DNA from: JAYTQG01 sp043746815
Lineage (GTDB): Bacteria; Actinomycetota; Thermoleophilia; Miltoncostaeales; Miltoncostaeaceae
Direction of reading: 5' to 3'
NCBI GenBank assembly: GCA_043746815.1
Contig: JAYTQG010000226.1
Span: 3,368 to 67,367, forward strand
Length of the DNA stretch: 64,000 nt
The notes beneath the pieces are model-generated. The model saw only the letters and a program-made list of their open reading frames with translations, had not been told where the DNA came from and did no database searches. The position numbers and the translations under genes were made by a program. This document shows positions 39,827-48,187 of the stretch, piece by piece (position 1 is the stretch's first letter; every line of letters begins with the position of its first letter).

Positions 39827-39855
39827 GTCATCCAGGCGGCTGGGGCGGGGTCCGG

Positions 39856-39861
39856 TAGCAT
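39856..39861 (+). promoter_or_regulatory. Extended -10 (GGTAGCAT) of trpS
   Basis: TAGCAT preceded by GG, 8 bp before the trpS GTG. The same GGTAGCAT occurs before murE. No T-box leader can fit in this space. Confidence 0.55.
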
Positions 39862-39869
39862 CGCCCGCT

Positions 39870-40889
39870 GTGACGACTTCCCCAGCTTCCATCTCCCCAC
39901 AGCCATCGCGCGAACGTGTTTTTTCCGGGATGCGCCCCACCGGTCAACTCCACATCGGGCACCTGTTCGGCGCGCTCGCAAACTGGACCCGGCTGCAGGA
40001 GCAGTACGAGTGCATCTACTGCGTCGTCGACCTTCACGCGCTGACGACCGGCTATGAGGACATCGGCGGAATCCGGCAGAGCGGCATCGAGATGGTCGCC
40101 GACTGGATCGCGGCCGGGGTTGATCCGGAGCGCAGCATCATCTTTCGTCAGTCCGACGTCGCGCAGCACGCGGAGCTCGCGGTCATGCTCGGCATGATCA
40201 CGCCCCTGTCCTGGTTGGAACGGGTGCCGACCTACAAGGGGCAGATGGACGAACTCGGCGGGGATCTCCTGTCCACCTATGGCTTCCTTGGCTACCCGCT
40301 TTTGCAGACGGCCGACATCATTCTCTACAAGGCCACTCGGGTGCCGGTCGGACAGGACCAGGTCCCGCACCTGGAGTTGGCCCGTGAGGTCGTCCGACGT
40401 TTCAACCACCTCTACGGGCCGGTCTTCCCGGAGCCGCAGGCACTCCTCACCGAGACGCCCCTGATTATTGGGACCGACAATCGGAAGATGTCGAAGAGCT
40501 ACGGGAACACCATTACCCTTGGCAGCACCGACGAGGAGATCGACAAACTCGTTGGGGCCATGATTACCGACCCCCAGCGGGTCCGCCGCGCGGACCCCGG
40601 TCGCCCGGAGGTGTGCAACGTCTTTTCGTACCACCGCCTGTTCGGCGCGAGCGCCGAGGACCTTGCCGAGATCCACTCGGGCTGCACGACGGCAACCCTT
40701 GGATGCGTCGATGACAAGCGCGCCCTTGCGGCGCGGGTGAAGACCGCCATCGGGCCAATTCGCGAGCGCCGTCTGGAACTGCTTGCCGACACGGACCGCC
40801 TGGAACAAATCCTGGCCGACGGGGCGATCAAGGCCCGCGCAATTGCGGCCCAGGTGATGACGGAGGCCACGGGAGCAATGGGCCTCTAA
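39870..40889 (+). CDS. trpS: Tryptophanyl-tRNA synthetase
   Basis: Class I synthetase that charges tRNA-Trp. The 339-residue product has the HIGH motif at 28-31 (TGQLHIGHLFGAL) and KMSKS at 206-210 (RKMSKSYGN), with the family's usual length. The GTG at 39870 follows a -10 hexamer by 8 bp. There is no upstream T-box or trp attenuator, so any amino-acid control must act elsewhere. Confidence 0.98.
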   Translation: MTTSPASISPQPSRERVFSGMRPTGQLHIGHLFGALANWTRLQEQYECIYCVVDLHALTTGYEDIGGIRQSGIEMVADWIAAGVDPERSIIFRQSDVAQHAELAVMLGMITPLSWLERVPTYKGQMDELGGDLLSTYGFLGYPLLQTADIILYKATRVPVGQDQVPHLELAREVVRRFNHLYGPVFPEPQALLTETPLIIGTDNRKMSKSYGNTITLGSTDEEIDKLVGAMITDPQRVRRADPGRPEVCNVFSYHRLFGASAEDLAEIHSGCTTATLGCVDDKRALAARVKTAIGPIRERRLELLADTDRLEQILADGAIKARAIAAQVMTEATGAMGL

Positions 40890-41040
40890 GCGGGCTGTTC
40901 GTCGTACGGTTCTCGTTCCTCGCCGGAGGGGCCACCCCGGACCACCACCCAATTTCATGGTAGCTCCGAAATCTGTATCGCCGCGCCGCGTGGAGGTCAC
41001 AAAAGCGGGTCATGGCGTTCGATTGCGCGCCGACGTCGGT

Positions 41041-41046
41041 TACCCT
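41041..41046 (+). promoter_or_regulatory. Candidate -10 hexamer TACCCT of the YceI gene
   Basis: TACCCT preceded by GGT; a start near 41053 would leave a leader of about 60 bases that contains the palindrome at 41061-41080 and a ribosome site (GGGAG). Confidence 0.45.
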
Positions 41047-41060
41047 TGCGCTCCCTCCAT

Positions 41061-41080
41061 AAACGGACTACGGTCCGTTT
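41061..41080. promoter_or_regulatory. Perfect inverted repeat upstream of the YceI gene
   Basis: AAACGGACTACGGTCCGTTT has 8-bp arms and a 4-base centre, followed by TTCTG. It resembles TetR-family operators of the AAACGGA-type, placed just after the predicted transcript start where a bound repressor would block elongation. As RNA it would be a hairpin with a U-run, so a trpS terminator is the alternative. Confidence 0.6.
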
Positions 41081-41111
41081 TTCTGTCGGCATCTGACACG
41101 GGAGTACGAAA

Positions 41112-41651
41112 ATGAGCACCAGCATCGCTGACGGGACTTGGAACTTCGATTCTGTCCATTCGTCCATCGGTTTTCGGGTCAAGCACCTCGGGGTCGCCAC
41201 ATTCCGCGGTTCATTCCCGGGTATCCAGGGCACCGTCACGACCGCCGCCGGCGCGATCACCGGCATCGATGGAACCGTTGACATGGCGAGCCTGAGGGCC
41301 CAGGACGACAACCTGACCGGCCATCTGCAGTCAGACGACTTTTTTGCGGTGGCCGCTCATCCGCAGGGGAGCTTCCGATCGACCTCCATCACCTCGGCGC
41401 CCGACGGCAGCCTCACGATCGAGGGTGAAATCACGCTCCGCGGCGTCACCAAACCCCTGACCCTGACCGGCGAGGTTGAGGGTGTCGGCCCGGACCCGTA
41501 CGGAGGAACCCGTATCGGAATCAGCGCGACGGGCGATTTGGACCGGACCGAGTTCGGGATCACCTGGAACGCCCCGCTTGCCAATGGGCTCCTCGCGGTA
41601 TCCGAGCGGGTCAAGCTGGACTGGCACCTTGAGGCAATTCAGGCGGCCTAG
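41112..41651 (+). CDS. YceI-family lipocalin-like protein
   Basis: A 179-residue cytoplasmic-looking YceI protein (no signal peptide). YceI domains form a large antiparallel beta-barrel that binds polyisoprenoid chains. Typical segments are GTWNFDSVHSSIGFRVKHLG at the start, the middle HPQGSFRSTSI and the late TLTGEVEGVGPDPYGGTR. GGGAG lies 7 bp before the ATG. Its stop shares a base with the flavin reductase start (TAGTG), suggesting a two-gene unit, perhaps for redox or quinone stress under the operator upstream. Confidence 0.92.
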   Translation: MSTSIADGTWNFDSVHSSIGFRVKHLGVATFRGSFPGIQGTVTTAAGAITGIDGTVDMASLRAQDDNLTGHLQSDDFFAVAAHPQGSFRSTSITSAPDGSLTIEGEITLRGVTKPLTLTGEVEGVGPDPYGGTRIGISATGDLDRTEFGITWNAPLANGLLAVSERVKLDWHLEAIQAA

Positions 41652-42214
41652 TGGCGCTACGTATTGGCTTCGTCGTCGGCAGCCTGCGGAGGCACTCGTA
41701 CAACCGAGCGCTGATCGCGGCTGCCGGTGAGGTTGCGCCAAACGATGTGACGTTTGTCGAGATCGGTGGCATCCGCGATCTGCCCGCCTACGACGAGGAC
41801 CTGGACGGCGCCGATCCGCCGCCTGCCGTCCGCACACTTCGCGAGGCGATCGGAGCGGTGGATGCGTTGCTGATCGCGACCCCGGAGTACAACAGCGGCA
41901 TTCCTGGTGGCCTCAAGAACGCCCTTGACTGGGCATCCCGCCCCTTCGGCGTGACGCAAATCGTCGGTAAGCCGCTTGCCGTCGTCGGTGCGAGTACGTC
42001 AGCGTTTGGGGCTGCGTGGGCGCAAGCTGATCTTCGCAGGGCTCTCGTCGCCAGCGGCGCGCGCGTCATGGAGGCGGACTTACCGGTCACGAAGGCTGCG
42101 GAGCGGTTTGACGCCGGCGGCGTCCTGACCGACCCCGAAACCCGTGAGCGCCTCGGCGCGCACATGGCGGCATTCATCGAATTCGTTCGAAGTCCGCCCG
42201 AGGACGACTGGTAG
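41651..42214 (+). CDS. NADPH-dependent FMN reductase family protein
   Basis: A 187-residue flavodoxin-fold protein (WrbA/SsuE/chromate reductase group). GFVVGSLRRHSYNRALI near the N-terminus binds the FMN phosphate, and TPEYNSGIPGGLKNALDW at about 77-94 is the family signature around the isoalloxazine. Likely reduces quinones, azo compounds or metal ions. The GTG start overlaps the YceI stop, so the two genes are coupled. Confidence 0.92.
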   Translation: MALRIGFVVGSLRRHSYNRALIAAAGEVAPNDVTFVEIGGIRDLPAYDEDLDGADPPPAVRTLREAIGAVDALLIATPEYNSGIPGGLKNALDWASRPFGVTQIVGKPLAVVGASTSAFGAAWAQADLRRALVASGARVMEADLPVTKAAERFDAGGVLTDPETRERLGAHMAAFIEFVRSPPEDDW

Positions 42215-42236
42215 CGACAGTATGCTCGCGGGAGCA

Positions 42237-42962
42237 ATGCTCTCCCGAAATCCCCTCCAGCTTCCGGTCGAGCTTGACCTCTTCCAAGGGCCGTTTGATC
42301 TTCTCCTCACGCTCCTCTTGCGTGAGGAGGTGGACCTGTTCGAGTTGCGCCTTGCCGAACTCGTCGACGCTGCGCTCGGCGACGATGCCCTGGAGCGTTG
42401 GGACCTGCCAACGGCGGGCGAGTTGATCGTCATCTTGGCCGCCCTTGCCGAACTGAAGGCGCGGCTGCTGCTGGGGGAGGCACTGGATGAAGAGCCCGAC
42501 CCCGACGCGGTTGAGGCGCGAGAGCGACTGATTGGTCGCCTTGTGGCCTATGCCCCCTACCAGCGGGCTGCCATGTGGTTGTCCACCCGCTCTGAACGTG
42601 AGGCTGGTCCACGGTATCGCCGCGTGATGCTGGATCAGATCGGGCCTCCGCCGCCAGTGCGTGAGGACCCGGCCATCCTTGCGATCCGGCTGACGGCTCT
42701 CGTTACGGCCGTTCCTGCCCCGTCGCTTGATCACCTGACCAGTCGAGAGGTCAACGTACCTGCGCTTCTCCAGAGATTGCGTGATGCCCTTGTTCGCGGA
42801 ACCACGCTCAGTTTCGACCGCGTGGTTCTCGGACAGACGCGACTTGAAGAGGCCATGACGCTGATTGCAATCCTGGAGTTGGCCCGCCGCGGCGAGGCCA
42901 CCCTCGATCAGCCAGAGGCCTTCGGCGACATCAGTGTCATCCCGGTTCGGGTACGCGCGTGA
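42237..42962 (+). CDS. scpA: Segregation and condensation protein A
   Basis: Kleisin subunit of the SMC-ScpAB condensin. The 241-residue product has the N-terminal kleisin helix region (LQLPVELDLFQGPFDLLLTLLLREEVDLFEL, cited as residues about 6-36) and the C-terminal winged helix (RLEEAMTLIAILELARRGEATLDQPEAFGDI). An in-frame ATG at 42222 adds five residues; TATGCT at 42221-42226 looks like a -10 hexamer 10 bp before the ATG at 42237, so the latter is chosen. The stop overlaps the scpB GTG. Confidence 0.93.
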   Translation: MLSRNPLQLPVELDLFQGPFDLLLTLLLREEVDLFELRLAELVDAALGDDALERWDLPTAGELIVILAALAELKARLLLGEALDEEPDPDAVEARERLIGRLVAYAPYQRAAMWLSTRSEREAGPRYRRVMLDQIGPPPPVREDPAILAIRLTALVTAVPAPSLDHLTSREVNVPALLQRLRDALVRGTTLSFDRVVLGQTRLEEAMTLIAILELARRGEATLDQPEAFGDISVIPVRVRA

Positions 42963-43540
42963 GCGAACTTGCCCGTCGCATCGAGGCGCTCGTGTTCTTG
43001 AGTCCCGATCCCCTTTCCGAGCTGGTGCTCGGGGAGATTGCCGACGCCGCACCCGGTCCAGTCCTCGCAGCCCTTGCCGAACTGACGGAGCGTCACGGGC
43101 CGGAATCTGGCCTCGAGCTGGCGCACATCGCTGGCGGCTGGAGTCTCCGAACCCGCGCTGATCTCGCCCCGATCTGCGACCGTCTGCGTTCCCGTCCTCC
43201 CGATGACCGCCTGTCCCCAGCCGCGCTCGAGACCCTTGCTGTTATTGCATATCTCGAACCGGTCGGGCGTCCAGAGGTCAGTCGCCTCCGCGGCGTGCAG
43301 GTCGATGGCACCATGGCAATGCTCTCCGAGCGTGGTCTCATTGAAGAGGCTGGTCGACCGGATGGCGGGGGTGCAATGCGCTTCCGTACGACGCGCACGT
43401 TTCAGGAACGGTTCGGCCTGCGCGGGCGAGAGGATCTCCCTCCAATCGAACGGTTTGAACTGACCGGGCCAGAGGCCGAGGCAATTCGCGAGCGTTTGGC
43501 TGAAGCCGGACTTCTTGATGAGGGTGAGCAACCGCGTTGA
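42959..43540 (+). CDS. scpB: Segregation and condensation protein B
   Basis: Winged-helix partner of ScpA, forming a dimer that regulates SMC. The 193-residue product contains ARRIEALVFLSPDPLSELVLGEI near the start and LSPAALETLAVIAYLEPVGRPEVSRLRGV, the family core, near 82-110. It overlaps scpA by GTGA at the start and rluB by TTGA at the end, making the scpA-scpB-rluB-aroH chain fully coupled. Confidence 0.95.
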   Translation: MSELARRIEALVFLSPDPLSELVLGEIADAAPGPVLAALAELTERHGPESGLELAHIAGGWSLRTRADLAPICDRLRSRPPDDRLSPAALETLAVIAYLEPVGRPEVSRLRGVQVDGTMAMLSERGLIEEAGRPDGGGAMRFRTTRTFQERFGLRGREDLPPIERFELTGPEAEAIRERLAEAGLLDEGEQPR

Positions 43541-44262
43541 GTGACACCATGCGGGTACATCGGGCCCTTGCGATGGCAGGGGTGGCAAGCCGCCGCGCCG
43601 CCGAGCGACTTGTGGAGGAAGGGCGCGTCACTGTGAACGGAGAGGTCGCGACCGTCGGTCAGCAGGTTGGCGAGAACGACACCCTGGCCGTCGACAATCG
43701 CCCCGTTCGCGCGCAGGCAACGCGGACGTACCTGCTCAATAAGCGTGCCGGGACGGTTTCCACCGCAAGCGATCCTCAGGGTCGCCCGACGGTGCTGGAT
43801 GATCTTCCCGACGATCTGCGGCTTTATCCTGTTGGGCGCCTCGACTTGGACACCACGGGCGCGCTCCTCATCACCAACGACGGAGATCTGGCGGCCCGTT
43901 TGATGCACCCGAGTTCCGGCGTCGCGAAGGTCTACGAGGCATTGGTCGACGGTCGGGTCTCCGCCGAGACAATTCGGACGCTACGCCGCGGCGTCATGCT
44001 TGACGACGGGCCGACGGGCGCCTGCGTCGCTGAGGTCATGGACCGCGATCATCCGCGCTCAACCTGGCTCCGCATCGAACTCCAGGAGGGACGAAACCGT
44101 CAGGTTCGTCGCATGTGTGAGACGGTGGGCCACCGGGTGCTGCGGCTGCATCGCCCCTCATACGCTGGGCTTCCCTTGCGGGGCCTCTCACGCGGGGAGT
44201 GGCGTCCCCTCACTGCCGAGGAGATGCGACGGGTGGCGAAGCTCGTCGGGTTGGAGCGATGA
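43537..44262 (+). CDS. rluB: 23S rRNA pseudouridine synthase RluB-type
   Basis: Isomerises uridines in 23S rRNA (position 2605 in E. coli). The 241-residue product has an N-terminal S4 RNA-binding domain (MRVHRALAMAGVASRRAAERLVEEGRV, residues 5-31) and the catalytic motif GRLDLDTTG with Asp103. KVYEALVDG and EGRNRQVRRM are further RsuA/RluB features. The TTG at 43537 overlaps the scpB stop; the ATG at 43549 is an alternative that loses four residues. rluB directly after scpAB is a conserved order. Confidence 0.93.
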   Translation: MSDTMRVHRALAMAGVASRRAAERLVEEGRVTVNGEVATVGQQVGENDTLAVDNRPVRAQATRTYLLNKRAGTVSTASDPQGRPTVLDDLPDDLRLYPVGRLDLDTTGALLITNDGDLAARLMHPSSGVAKVYEALVDGRVSAETIRTLRRGVMLDDGPTGACVAEVMDRDHPRSTWLRIELQEGRNRQVRRMCETVGHRVLRLHRPSYAGLPLRGLSRGEWRPLTAEEMRRVAKLVGLER

Positions 44263-44627
44263 GCGGTCCGATAGTTCGGGCGATCCGCGGGGCGACCACG
44301 ACCGATGACGACACCCAGGCTGAGATCAAGAACGCGACAATCGAACTCTTGCGGGAGGTCCTGTCCCGTAACCTCCTCACCGCCGAGGATCTGATCTCAA
44401 TCCTGTTTACCGCGACCCCGGACCTCGTCAGTGACTTTCCCGCCGTGGCGGCACGCGAGATTGGCCTGTCAGGGGTGCCGCTGATGTGCGCACAGGAAAT
44501 TCCGGTAGATGGCGCAATGGTGCGCTGCATTCGGGTGTTGGTGCACTGCTACGTGCCTGAACATCGGGCGATCCGCCACGTCTACCTGCGCAACGCGCGC
44601 CAGCTGCGTCTCGACTTAGCCGAGTAG
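44259..44627 (+). CDS. aroH: Chorismate mutase, AroH type
   Basis: A 122-residue monofunctional chorismate mutase of the Bacillus AroH fold, which turns chorismate into prephenate for Phe and Tyr synthesis. Segments VRAIRGATTTDDDTQAEI, LISILFTATPDLVSDFPAVAARE, VPLMCAQEIPV and the C-terminal IRHVYLRNARQLRLDL are conserved, with active-site Arg and Glu residues in place. The ATG overlaps the rluB stop. Its end overlaps a convergent hypothetical gene by 12 bp. Confidence 0.95.
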   Translation: MSGPIVRAIRGATTTDDDTQAEIKNATIELLREVLSRNLLTAEDLISILFTATPDLVSDFPAVAAREIGLSGVPLMCAQEIPVDGAMVRCIRVLVHCYVPEHRAIRHVYLRNARQLRLDLAE

Positions 44628-45095
44628 GTCGCTTCCGCGGTACATGAACGCCGACCAGTCTGGAATCCGACTTGGATCGGCCACTGGCTCGTGGCTCACC
44701 GCCGAGATGTAGCCAAAGCCGTGTTGGTCGTCGAATACCGGGTCGATTCGGCCTTCCTTGATCTGCTGATCCACCCAGGCGTCCCGAAAGATCAGCCGAC
44801 GCAGCCAATAGACGAGATCGCCTTCCCGGTCCACGTACCAGTGCAGGTGCTCGCCGAGATGTCGCCCAAGTTCACTTGCCGGGGCCGGAAGGGCTCCGTG
44901 AGCGGCGAGGGTGATCATGTCTGAGCGTTCCGACGGGCTTCGCGGGCCAGCCTCGATGCAGCCAACATGGACCGCGGCTGATTGGACACGAATTCCAAAA
45001 TCCGTCAGTTCAAAGCGGAAGTGAAATTGGCCGTAGCCGAGGGTAACGTCTGCGCCGGAGACGTACTGGACTGCGGGGTGGTTGTATGCGCTCAT
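44616..45095 (-). CDS. Hypothetical protein, 159 residues
   Basis: No family recognised. The ATG at 45095 (MSAYNHPAVQYVSGADV) is chosen over one at 45137; AGGCAG lies just upstream and TACACT 13 bp before it. The product is soluble and mixed alpha/beta, with a beta-rich first third (GYGQFHFRFELTDFGIRV, AAVHVGCIEAG), a helical middle (PASELGRHLGEHLHWYVDREG) and many aromatics near the C-terminus (DDQHGFGYISAV, DWSAFMY). It is convergent with aroH. Confidence 0.65.
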   Translation of the reverse strand: MSAYNHPAVQYVSGADVTLGYGQFHFRFELTDFGIRVQSAAVHVGCIEAGPRSPSERSDMITLAAHGALPAPASELGRHLGEHLHWYVDREGDLVYWLRRLIFRDAWVDQQIKEGRIDPVFDDQHGFGYISAVSHEPVADPSRIPDWSAFMYRGSDLLG

Positions 45096-45166
45096 CTGCC
45101 TGGGATCGAGTGTAGTGGTCCGCGCGTCGAATACCACCGCAGGTCCGACGGAGGGCGAAACATCAC

Positions 45167-45556
45167 ATGGGGGTCACGTTGGGGCGGCTACGAATCGATC
45201 GCATCGCCCAGGGCGCAGGTCTGCTCGTCGACGGCGACGGAGTGGCAGTCCTGATGCGGTGCAACCTGGCAACGGCGCCACTGGCGCGTACGGTCGGATT
45301 GCTTGGCACGCGGGATCTCGCGGTGGGTGAGGGAGTTTGGATTCGTCGGTGCGGATCGGTCCATACGATGGGTATGGGTGTGGCGATCGATGTTGTATTT
45401 CTGGACGCGAATGACCGGGTCCTTCGCGTTGTGTCCGCGCTTAGCCCGAGGCGCATGGCCCGTCAGCGTGGCGCGACATCGGTCGTGGAATCCACTGCCG
45501 GATCGCTCGGCGGCCTGCGCGTCGGAGACACGTTGACGCTGCGAATGTCGCACTGA
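45167..45556 (+). CDS. DUF192 family protein
   Basis: A 129-residue single-domain DUF192 (COG1430) protein: the middle RTVGLLGTRDLAVGEGVWIRRCGSVHTMGMGVAIDVVFLD (residues about 40-80) is the family core, with the conserved HTMGM and VFLD. The usual signal peptide is missing, so this copy looks cytoplasmic. Function of the family is unknown. GAGGG lies about 10 bp before the ATG. It precedes the Tad locus, and DUF192 genes are often found near pilus or secretion genes. Confidence 0.85.
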   Translation: MGVTLGRLRIDRIAQGAGLLVDGDGVAVLMRCNLATAPLARTVGLLGTRDLAVGEGVWIRRCGSVHTMGMGVAIDVVFLDANDRVLRVVSALSPRRMARQRGATSVVESTAGSLGGLRVGDTLTLRMSH

Positions 45557-45613
45557 GCGAACTTTTGGGCGGTCGGGAGGGGGGAGCGTTTTCGGGGCGG
45601 TGACCTTTAGAGG

Positions 45614-45628
45614 GTGTCCCCGGGACAC
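45614..45628. promoter_or_regulatory. Inverted repeat GTGTCCC-C-GGGACAC before the Tad-locus regulator
   Basis: A 15-base palindrome in the leader, 22 bp before the regulator start and just upstream of its GGAGG. It may be an operator (perhaps for the OmpR-type protein itself) or an mRNA hairpin near the ribosome site. Confidence 0.55.
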
Positions 45629-45649
45629 ACCCCAATTTGGAGGACCCGC

Positions 45650-46402
45650 ATGTCGACCACCCAGCACGGCCGCCCCGACGAGACCGCACTCCCAGTCCGG
45701 GACGCAAACGTCCTCCTGATCGACGAGAAGGATCCGACGACCGAGCTGTTACGACGAAATCTCGAGTTGGACGGATACGCGGTGGCGGTCCTCGATCGGC
45801 TTCCCGGCGGTGAACGTCTCTCGATTGGCGCACCCGACATCGCACTGGTGAACGTTGGGGCACTCGATCACGACGGGTGGGTTCTCCTCAGCGGTCTTCG
45901 GAATGCTGGCCCGCGCGCGGCGTGGGACCCCACAATTCCCGTCATCGCGCTTTGCCCAGCCGACGATGGTTTTGCCACGATTCGATCGATCGAGCAGGGC
46001 GCAGATGACGCGATGGTCATTCCGTTTGACTACCGCGAGCTGCGGGCACGAATGGCGTCACAGATTCGACGCCGTCGGGGTGTCGCGCCGGGAACGCAAA
46101 TCACGGTCGGCCCGCTGCTGATTGATCGGCGCGCGCATGAGGTGTCGGTGAATGGACAGCAGATGCGCCTGGCCGAGAAGGAGTACGCACTCCTAATGGC
46201 TTTGGCGCGCGATCCCTTCCGTGTCGTCAGTAAGGAAGAACTTCTCCGCGACGTGTGGGGTTTTCGTTCGGTGGTTCGCACCCGCACCGTCGACACGCAC
46301 GCGAGTCGTCTGCGTCGCAAACTTGCAGACCACGGCGCTGGCACCGGAATGGTCGCGAACGTCTGGGGAATTGGCTACCGCTTGGTCTCGGCGAGTGTCT
46401 AG
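45650..46402 (+). CDS. OmpR-type regulator with degenerate receiver domain
   Basis: A 250-residue transcription factor. The N-terminal receiver fold is kept (VLLIDEKDPTTELLRRNLELDG), but the phospho-accepting Asp is Asn68 (DIALVNVGAL), the switch Thr/Ser is Cys102 (VIALCPADD) and the conserved Lys is Ile124 (MVIPFDYREL). It should therefore not be switched by a histidine kinase. The C-terminal winged helix is normal (RLAEKEYALLMALARDP; VRTRTVDTHASRLRRKL; WGIGYRLV). GGAGG lies 7 bp before the ATG. The stop overlaps the cpaB start, so it leads the pilus operon and probably controls it. Confidence 0.9.
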   Translation: MSTTQHGRPDETALPVRDANVLLIDEKDPTTELLRRNLELDGYAVAVLDRLPGGERLSIGAPDIALVNVGALDHDGWVLLSGLRNAGPRAAWDPTIPVIALCPADDGFATIRSIEQGADDAMVIPFDYRELRARMASQIRRRRGVAPGTQITVGPLLIDRRAHEVSVNGQQMRLAEKEYALLMALARDPFRVVSKEELLRDVWGFRSVVRTRTVDTHASRLRRKLADHGAGTGMVANVWGIGYRLVSASV

Positions 46403-47006
46403 GCGTCCGTGGCTCTGGTTCGGCGCCGCGGCCTGCATCGGTTGTCTCGCGCTTTTTGCAACCCTTGGCGCAGGCAGCGCGACCTCCGGCGATCCGGTGG
46501 TTGTTGCCCGCGTTTCCATACCTGCGGGAACGTTGATTCAGGAGGCAGACCTCGCCGCACTCGTCGCGACTCGACCAGTTCCAGGTGCAGGCAGCCTCTC
46601 GGGCCTTCTGGATCGTCCGGACGCACTGATCGGGAGAAGGACTGTCGGGACGATCGGCGTTGGCGAGCCAATCACGCGGGCGGCTCTCGGCGGTGGCCCT
46701 GGAGAACCCGGGCCCCTGCAGCCCGGAGAGCGAGCGATTGCTGTGCCGATCGGCTTGCAGGGATCCTCGGCCGCGGCCGTGATTCCGGGGGACCACGTGG
46801 ACGTCGTGGCGTCGATCGCCGAGGGTCCAATTGCGCGGGCGGAGGTCGTGGCGGCGAACGTTCAGGTGCTTTCAGTGGCAGCTGGCGCATCGGGTCAAGG
46901 AGAGACGGACGCACTGCTTCGGATCCCGGCGCGTCAGGCCCTGAAGGTCGCGGGTGCGCTCGGCGTCGCACGCGACGTCCGCCTGATCCGACGGGCGACC
47001 CCCTAA
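46395..47006 (+). CDS. cpaB: CpaB-like Flp pilus assembly protein (SAF domain)
   Basis: A 203-residue protein with an N-terminal membrane anchor (WLWFGAAACIGCLALFATLGAG), a SAF domain (VVVARVSIPAGTLIQEADLAAL, residues about 32-85) and the RcpC/CpaB C-terminal domain (AIAVPIGLQGSSAAAVIPGDHVDVVASI). In Gram-negatives CpaB supports the secretin; in actinobacteria it is part of a secretin-free pilus. GTG at 46395 overlaps the regulator's end by 8 bp. The stop shares a base with the cpaF ATG (TAATG). Confidence 0.88.
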   Translation: MSRRPWLWFGAAACIGCLALFATLGAGSATSGDPVVVARVSIPAGTLIQEADLAALVATRPVPGAGSLSGLLDRPDALIGRRTVGTIGVGEPITRAALGGGPGEPGPLQPGERAIAVPIGLQGSSAAAVIPGDHVDVVASIAEGPIARAEVVAANVQVLSVAAGASGQGETDALLRIPARQALKVAGALGVARDVRLIRRATP

Positions 47007-48187
47007 TGGGAGTGTTGGACACCGCCCTTGTGGCGGAACTCCGGACGCGGATTGTAAGGGAGGGGCGCGTCGGCATCGGCGACCGCCGCGAGGCAGTCCA
47101 GCGCGCCACCGAAGAACTGATCGACGAGGACCGCCACATTCTCTCGCCGTCTCAACGTGGCGCGCTCGTTCAAGCCGTTACTGACGAGGCCCTCGGCCTC
47201 GGGCCGTTGGAAGCCTTGCTCCGGGACGATGCGGTTAGCGAGGTGATGGTGAACGGAGCCGGGTCAGTTTTCGTTGAGCGCGCTGGACGGATCGAACGGG
47301 CTGACGTCCGGTTTGTGGACGACGCCCACGTCATGCACGTCGCTGACCGGATTCTGTCGCGGGTTGGCAGGCGTGTCGATGAGGCCAGCCCGATGGTGGA
47401 TGCCCGCCTGCAGGATGGATCACGGGTCAACATCGTGATTCCTCCGCTCGCGATCGATGGCCCAGTCATCACGATCCGACGGTTCGCGGGTCCGACGCTC
47501 ACTCTGGAACGACTGCGAGAAATCGGCAGTCTGGACGACGAGGTTCTCGCGGTGCTGCGCCAGTCGATCGCAGCGCGCAAGAACATCCTGGTTACGGGTG
47601 GCACGGGCAGTGGGAAGACGACGACCCTCGCGGCGCTCGCGTCCCTGCTTCCGGGCACCGAGCGGATCGTGACCATCGAAGACGCCGCGGAGCTCCGCTT
47701 GGATCACCCCCACGTCGTTCGGCTGGAGAGCCGCCCGGCGAGCCTGGAAGGGCGCGGGGCGATCACCATTCGCGCGCTGGTTCGCAACGCCCTTCGGATG
47801 CGCCCTGATCGGATCATCGTGGGCGAAGTCCGGGGCGGCGAAGCGCTTGACATGTTGCAGGCCTTAGGCACCGGCCACAACGGGTCGCTCTCCACGCTTC
47901 ATGCGTCATCCGCCGCGGATGCGCTTCGGCGCCTGACGACCCTCGCCCTGATGGGCGACATCGATCTGCCATACCGGGCAATCGAAGATCAGGTGGCCTC
48001 CGCGATCGATCTCATCGTTCACCAGGCGCGCAGTCCGGACGGACGTCGTCGGATCGTTGAGGTGGCCGCCGTGGGACCCTCGGAGAGCGGACCGCTCGTT
48101 ACACCGCTCATCGTGTGGGCGGCCAACGAATCTGGCGGGGAATGGCTCCCGACCCCAGAACGTTCGAGTTGGCAGGTTGAGACATGA
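47006..48187 (+). CDS. cpaF: CpaF/TadA-type secretion ATPase
   Basis: Hexameric motor for Tad/Flp pilus assembly. The 393-residue protein has the N-terminal all-helical domain shortened relative to CpaF of Caulobacter, then LRDDAVSEVMVNGAG, LQDGSRVNIVIPPLA, Walker A GGTGSGKT at 198-205, the Asp box (IVTIEDAAELRL), Walker B (PDRIIVGEVRGGEA) and the His box (GTGHNGSLSTLHASS). The ATG overlaps the cpaB stop and the end overlaps the tadB ATG. Confidence 0.96.
   Translation: MGVLDTALVAELRTRIVREGRVGIGDRREAVQRATEELIDEDRHILSPSQRGALVQAVTDEALGLGPLEALLRDDAVSEVMVNGAGSVFVERAGRIERADVRFVDDAHVMHVADRILSRVGRRVDEASPMVDARLQDGSRVNIVIPPLAIDGPVITIRRFAGPTLTLERLREIGSLDDEVLAVLRQSIAARKNILVTGGTGSGKTTTLAALASLLPGTERIVTIEDAAELRLDHPHVVRLESRPASLEGRGAITIRALVRNALRMRPDRIIVGEVRGGEALDMLQALGTGHNGSLSTLHASSAADALRRLTTLALMGDIDLPYRAIEDQVASAIDLIVHQARSPDGRRRIVEVAAVGPSESGPLVTPLIVWAANESGGEWLPTPERSSWQVET

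Noticed and set aside
39828..41000. A 390-codon minus-strand frame over trpS
   Set aside because: Shadow of trpS; the trpS motifs on the plus strand are unmistakable.
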